Assembly: GCA_002835545.1 (NCBI GenBank)
Contig: PIZK01000026.1
Location: 34,331-98,330 of the forward strand
Length of the DNA stretch: 64,000 nucleotides
Reading direction: 5' to 3'
From: Alteromonadales bacterium alter-6D02
GTDB lineage: Bacteria > Pseudomonadota > Gammaproteobacteria > Enterobacterales > Psychrobiaceae
The position numbers and the translations under genes are program-made. The notes under the pieces were generated by a model. The model made no database searches. It saw nothing but the letters and a program-made list of their open reading frames with translations, and was not told the DNA's origin. Each line of letters begins with the position of its first letter. Position 1 is the stretch's first letter. This document shows positions 61,245-64,000 of this stretch, piece after piece.

Positions 61245-62579
61245 TTAATGTGAAAATAACAGTCTTTGTGCTGCATTAGTTTGTTCGATAATGTTTTGTC
61301 CATCATAAACTTGCTGGCCATTAACCCAGGTACTAATGACTTTCGAAGAAAAAGTATGGCCATTAAACGGCGTCCAACCACAAAGGTATCGACTATTATT
61401 GTGCTGGGTTAATGTTTCTCCCTGCGGATCGATTAATACTAAATCGGCAAAGTAGCCCTCACGAATATATCCTCGTTCCATGATCTTGTATCTGGTTGCG
61501 GGATTATGTGCAACCTTTTCTACAAGTTGTGCCATTGTTAAACGCTTATGTTTGACATGGTCAAGCAAAGTTAAAAGGGCACTCTCAACTAAGGGTAAAC
61601 CAGCGGGGGCTTGTAAATAATCTGTTTGTTTTTCAGCTAAAGTATGTGGGGCATGATCAGTGGCAATGATATCTATTTGTCCGGTTTGCAAAGCTTGAAG
61701 CAGAGCTTGTTGGTCCTCCTCAGTTTTTATTGAGGGGTTACATTTAATCAAATTACCTAATGTTGAGTAATCTTTATCGTTAAACCATAAATGATGAACA
61801 CACGCCTCTGCGGTGATACTTTTGCCAGCAATAGGGCCTGATGAAAATAAACTTAGCTCCTTTGCTGTTGTAATATGTAAGACGTGTAATTGAGTATTAT
61901 ACTTTTTAGCTAAATTAACAGCATAAGAAGAGGAGGCGAAACAGGCTTCTTCGTCTCGGATTAGAGGGTGATCTTCAATGGTGATGTTAGACTTGGCGCG
62001 TTTTAGGCGTGCTAAGTTTTGATCAATAATGGGGCTACTTTCGCAATGGGTCACTATCAACGTGGGGCAATGCTGGAAAATCTGCTCTAGGGCTTGGGGG
62101 TGCTCAACTAATAAGTCACCCGTTGAAGCCCCCATAAAGACTTTTACGCCACAATGTTTTGCCGGATCAAGCGCTTTAATTTGTTCAAGGTTAGATTCAG
62201 TTGCACCTAAATAGAACGAATAGTTAGCAAGGGATGCTTGCTCAGCAATTGTAAATTTAGCCTCTAAAGCTTCGATAGACGTTGTGGCTGGATTGACATT
62301 AGGCATTTCCATATAGCTGGTAATACCGCCCGCTACAGCGGCTCTAGATTCGCTAGCAATGCTCCCTTTATGAGTTAACCCTGGCTCACGAAAATGAACT
62401 TGATCATCGATCATTCCAGGTAGCAGGTAGCAGCCGTGAGCATTAAAAATATTGTCATCCTTTAACGCGGTAATGTGAGGTTCAATTTGTTCAATTCGAG
62501 TCCCATTAATTAGAACGTCTGCAACAAATTCTTGACCCTCATTGATTATGATAGCCTGTTTTATCAATGTTCTTTGCAT
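61245..62579 (-). CDS. Dihydroorotase paralog with altered metal site (PyrC2-like)
   Basis: A 444-residue amidohydrolase that would cyclise carbamoyl-aspartate to dihydroorotate in pyrimidine synthesis. The usual first metal motif HxH reads Q60-V-H62 (DDQVHFREPG), so one His ligand is Gln. The other ligands are intact: carboxylatable Lys146 (VKVFMGASTG), His178 (VTHCES), His235 (LHITTA) and Asp308 (ATDHAPH). It belongs to the COG0044 class. Such copies are placed in Zur regulons in Pseudomonas, probably as low-zinc substitutes for the housekeeping PyrC. It lies 13 bases after the MerC-domain gene. Confidence 0.9.
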   Translation of the reverse strand: MQRTLIKQAIIINEGQEFVADVLINGTRIEQIEPHITALKDDNIFNAHGCYLLPGMIDDQVHFREPGLTHKGSIASESRAAVAGGITSYMEMPNVNPATTSIEALEAKFTIAEQASLANYSFYLGATESNLEQIKALDPAKHCGVKVFMGASTGDLLVEHPQALEQIFQHCPTLIVTHCESSPIIDQNLARLKRAKSNITIEDHPLIRDEEACFASSSYAVNLAKKYNTQLHVLHITTAKELSLFSSGPIAGKSITAEACVHHLWFNDKDYSTLGNLIKCNPSIKTEEDQQALLQALQTGQIDIIATDHAPHTLAEKQTDYLQAPAGLPLVESALLTLLDHVKHKRLTMAQLVEKVAHNPATRYKIMERGYIREGYFADLVLIDPQGETLTQHNNSRYLCGWTPFNGHTFSSKVISTWVNGQQVYDGQNIIEQTNAAQRLLFSH

Positions 62580-62592
62580 AGCGGTCTTTTTC

Positions 62593-62988
62593 CTAATGTG
62601 AGTGGCTTTTTGATGTTTTCGATAATTTGTAATTTTGTAAGTGGGCGAAGGCGATAATAACGGTTCCTATAGTTGTTAGTACTTTCTCTCCCATTGCTCC
62701 TAATTGACTTTCACCATATGTAACCGCTACAACTAGCGCGACTAACCCCAAGCCACCATAGAAGGCAACAGACAGCTGATTATGTTGTTTACAACCCATA
62801 ATGAGGGCCGCGATGCTGATTGGAAGAACGCACAAAAGGAGTAATGCATGAAAAAGTTCTTGATTGATTGCTGTAATAGCAATAACAGGAAAAAGCACTA
62901 AAAAAACAGGAAGTGCAAGGCAGTGAATTAAACAGAGTATTGATAAAGCGATAGCTGACTTATCTAGCGATGTTGTGACAATTTTCAT
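62593..62988 (-). CDS. MerC-domain inner-membrane protein (Zur-linked)
   Basis: A 131-residue protein with four transmembrane helices. The first helix has the MerC-type CLIHCLALP cysteine-histidine motif (Cys19, His22, Cys23), and the C-terminus is His-rich (SKSHSH). MerC was named as a mercury transporter, but relatives are widely Zur-regulated and are thought to move zinc. Here it lies between a ZrgA-like periplasmic protein and the zinc-sparing enzymes, so zinc import is the best guess. It follows the ZrgA-like gene by 122 bases on the same strand. Confidence 0.85.
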   Translation of the reverse strand: MKIVTTSLDKSAIALSILCLIHCLALPVFLVLFPVIAITAINQELFHALLLLCVLPISIAALIMGCKQHNQLSVAFYGGLGLVALVVAVTYGESQLGAMGEKVLTTIGTVIIAFAHLQNYKLSKTSKSHSH

Positions 62989-63110
62989 TTTGATTTCCTA
63001 TCAGGGTAGAGTTAAGGCGGTTGGCGTAATAAATATGCTTATTTTTGTTCCCGTTATAGAAGCTGTTCTGGCTTTCTCTTTCTATATTTTTTGCGCATGG
63101 AGAAGTAGGC

Positions 63111-63647
63111 TCAATAGAGCATTAACGTTGTGTTTTTTGTGTTGAGTTGTTCCGCTCCTTGATTGGAGGGGGTGATCCACATCGCGTTAATGTTTTTGAG
63201 TGTAGGGAAATGCTTAAATAGCTTGAGTGTTACCGAGGTAGCCTCTATCGAACGGTGGCACTTTAATTGATAATTCACAATAATGTCTTTATGCGCGTGA
63301 GCATGTTGATGTCGGCCATTGTTCATTATTTGGCTAGTGTCAATATTTAGTGCTTGTATTTGGCAATCACTGCCGTTGAATTGAAAAATGTTGGAATGAA
63401 CTTCCAGAAGTTGTTTTACATCAGCAATTTTTTTAAATTCCAGTAGTGTCGTTGGTTGGTGTTCAAAACCAAGTAAACTTTCAGCAGGGGAGATTAACTT
63501 GAAGTCTATTTTATCGTGTTCTACTGCTAGCATTAACTGTGCCTGACCGTGTACATGAGCCTTGAGTTCATTTGACAAAGCGGCGTGAGAAGTGGTGATG
63601 AAGAATAATGCGCTAATGATACTTGCTGATAATAAAAGTTTAGACAT
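63111..63647 (-). CDS. zrgA: ZrgA-like DUF2796 His-rich periplasmic zinc-binding protein
   Basis: A 178-residue exported protein with a signal peptide (about residues 1-22, cleaved after SHA). It carries the DUF2796 segment ELKAHVHGQAQLMLAVEHDK and a His-rich loop (GRHQHAHAHKD) likely to bind zinc. In Vibrio cholerae ZrgA starts a zinc-regulated operon for an accessory zinc uptake route. It lies 55 bases from a 40-bp Zur-type palindrome and would be the first gene of the operon with MerC, dihydroorotase and carbonic anhydrase. Confidence 0.9.
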   Translation of the reverse strand: MSKLLLSASIISALFFITTSHAALSNELKAHVHGQAQLMLAVEHDKIDFKLISPAESLLGFEHQPTTLLEFKKIADVKQLLEVHSNIFQFNGSDCQIQALNIDTSQIMNNGRHQHAHAHKDIIVNYQLKCHRSIEATSVTLKLFKHFPTLKNINAMWITPSNQGAEQLNTKNTTLMLY

Positions 63648-64000
63648 AAGGTTTGAATACTAGTAATAGGGTAAATAAGTTAATTTTAAAGCTTGGTTAT
63701 TAGCCACAAATTGTTATGTTATAACATAACAATTTGTGGCTGTAAATTATTGCCCAGCTCTGCGATTAGTTATTTTTCACTCTATTGATATGCCTATAGT
63801 TAAGTGTTTAGTTCTTAAAGGCTTTCAGAATGTGACACTATAGGCGCTTTATGTGGCTCCTTGAGATCGTTATCGCGATGAAATGATTCATAGTTTTAAG
63901 TTTTAGGCTGCAATCTAAAGGGAGGTCCTGAATAAAAGAACTTCAGGACGACTGAAGTTATTGTAGGGCTTTATTCAAGATTCAAGACGAAAAAAAACCT
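63648..64000. other. 353-base intergenic region at the right edge
   Basis: It contains the 40-bp Zur-type palindrome (63702-63741) and a perfect 8-bp hairpin GTCCTGAA/TTCAGGAC (63925-63949). The remaining sequence shows no coding region I can support. The last bases (a run of A after GACG) could be the T-run of a minus-strand terminator whose stem lies beyond the window. Confidence 0.5.
63702..63741. promoter_or_regulatory. Zur-type operator: perfect 40-bp palindrome
   Basis: Each 20-base arm is the exact complement of the other around the centre TTA-TAA. It contains two overlapping TTGTTAT/ATAACAA type Zur half-site pairs (TTGTTATGTTATAACAT and its mirror image), in contrast to the single site at 59833. 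It lies 55 bases before the ZrgA-like start codon. Two Zur dimers could bind side by side, giving tighter repression. Confidence 0.88.

Noticed and set aside
63950..64000. A terminator or gene start at the right edge
   Set aside because: Only an A-run is visible; the stem or coding region would lie outside the window.

Overview
The window reads as a chromosomal segment of a marine, AT-rich gammaproteobacterium, most likely Alteromonadales near Colwelliaceae (Colwellia/Thalassotalea-like). This is inferred from gene content (YbiT, ArgO/ArgP, DctB/DctD, the gap-zwf-pgl-edd-eda order, a HexR-type operator, Zur-linked DUF2796/DUF3299 genes) and from recalled protein similarity, not from a database search. 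I see no rRNA, tRNA, CRISPR array, prophage or complete insertion sequence.

Region by region. 1-6191: the downstream end of an exosortase A (XrtA)-type exopolysaccharide locus: a truncated asparagine synthase-like amidotransferase, three glycosyltransferases, an O-antigen-ligase-like protein and a small ABM-domain protein. A matching PEP-CTERM substrate lies 48 kb away (54056-54625) behind a sigma-54 promoter. 6192-9712: a long non-coding leader with a tandem repeat, then a long AcnB of the kind I associate with Bacteroidetes. 9723-12203: soxR, a near-perfect SoxR box in a 19-bp-spacer promoter, a 44-residue small ORF, a VOC protein and a cation/proton antiporter. 12214-17333: an M13 peptidase lipoprotein, a serine hydrolase, and a BlaI-like repressor with an M56-TonB fusion protease behind two tandem operators. 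17432-21918: nagB, ybiT, argO and argP. 21946-29698: a heme-binding chemoreceptor, then a C4-dicarboxylate module (DctB/DctD, a porin behind a sigma-54 promoter, a DASS transporter). 29912-38750: outer-membrane and lipoproteins, an NSS transporter, an Atm1-type ABC exporter and a voltage-gated channel, running into an RND/LolA-like/beta-barrel export operon (37506-41855).

42036-48381 is the Entner-Doudoroff unit: HexR box, gap, an alkyltransferase-like DNA-repair protein, zwf, pgl, edd, a structured intergenic segment and eda. 48662-51172 is a complete bufferin (copper-binding RiPP) operon: DUF2282 precursor, DUF692 enzyme, DUF2063 partner and DoxX protein. 51316-54625 holds a 3-hydroxybutyrate dehydrogenase, an FMN reductase, a LysR regulator and the PEP-CTERM protein.

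54796-63741 is the most striking region. Two palindromic Zur-type operators (59833-59853 and a perfect 40-bp palindrome at 63702-63741) flank a zinc-starvation island. One site sits between a divergent ABC transporter and a DUF3299 lipoprotein. The other precedes an operon of a ZrgA-like His-rich periplasmic protein, a MerC-domain membrane protein, a dihydroorotase paralog whose first metal-ligand histidine is glutamine, and a gamma-carbonic anhydrase. The whole looks like a zinc-scavenging plus zinc-sparing unit. It may include the adjacent M1 metallopeptidase and DUF6702 protein.
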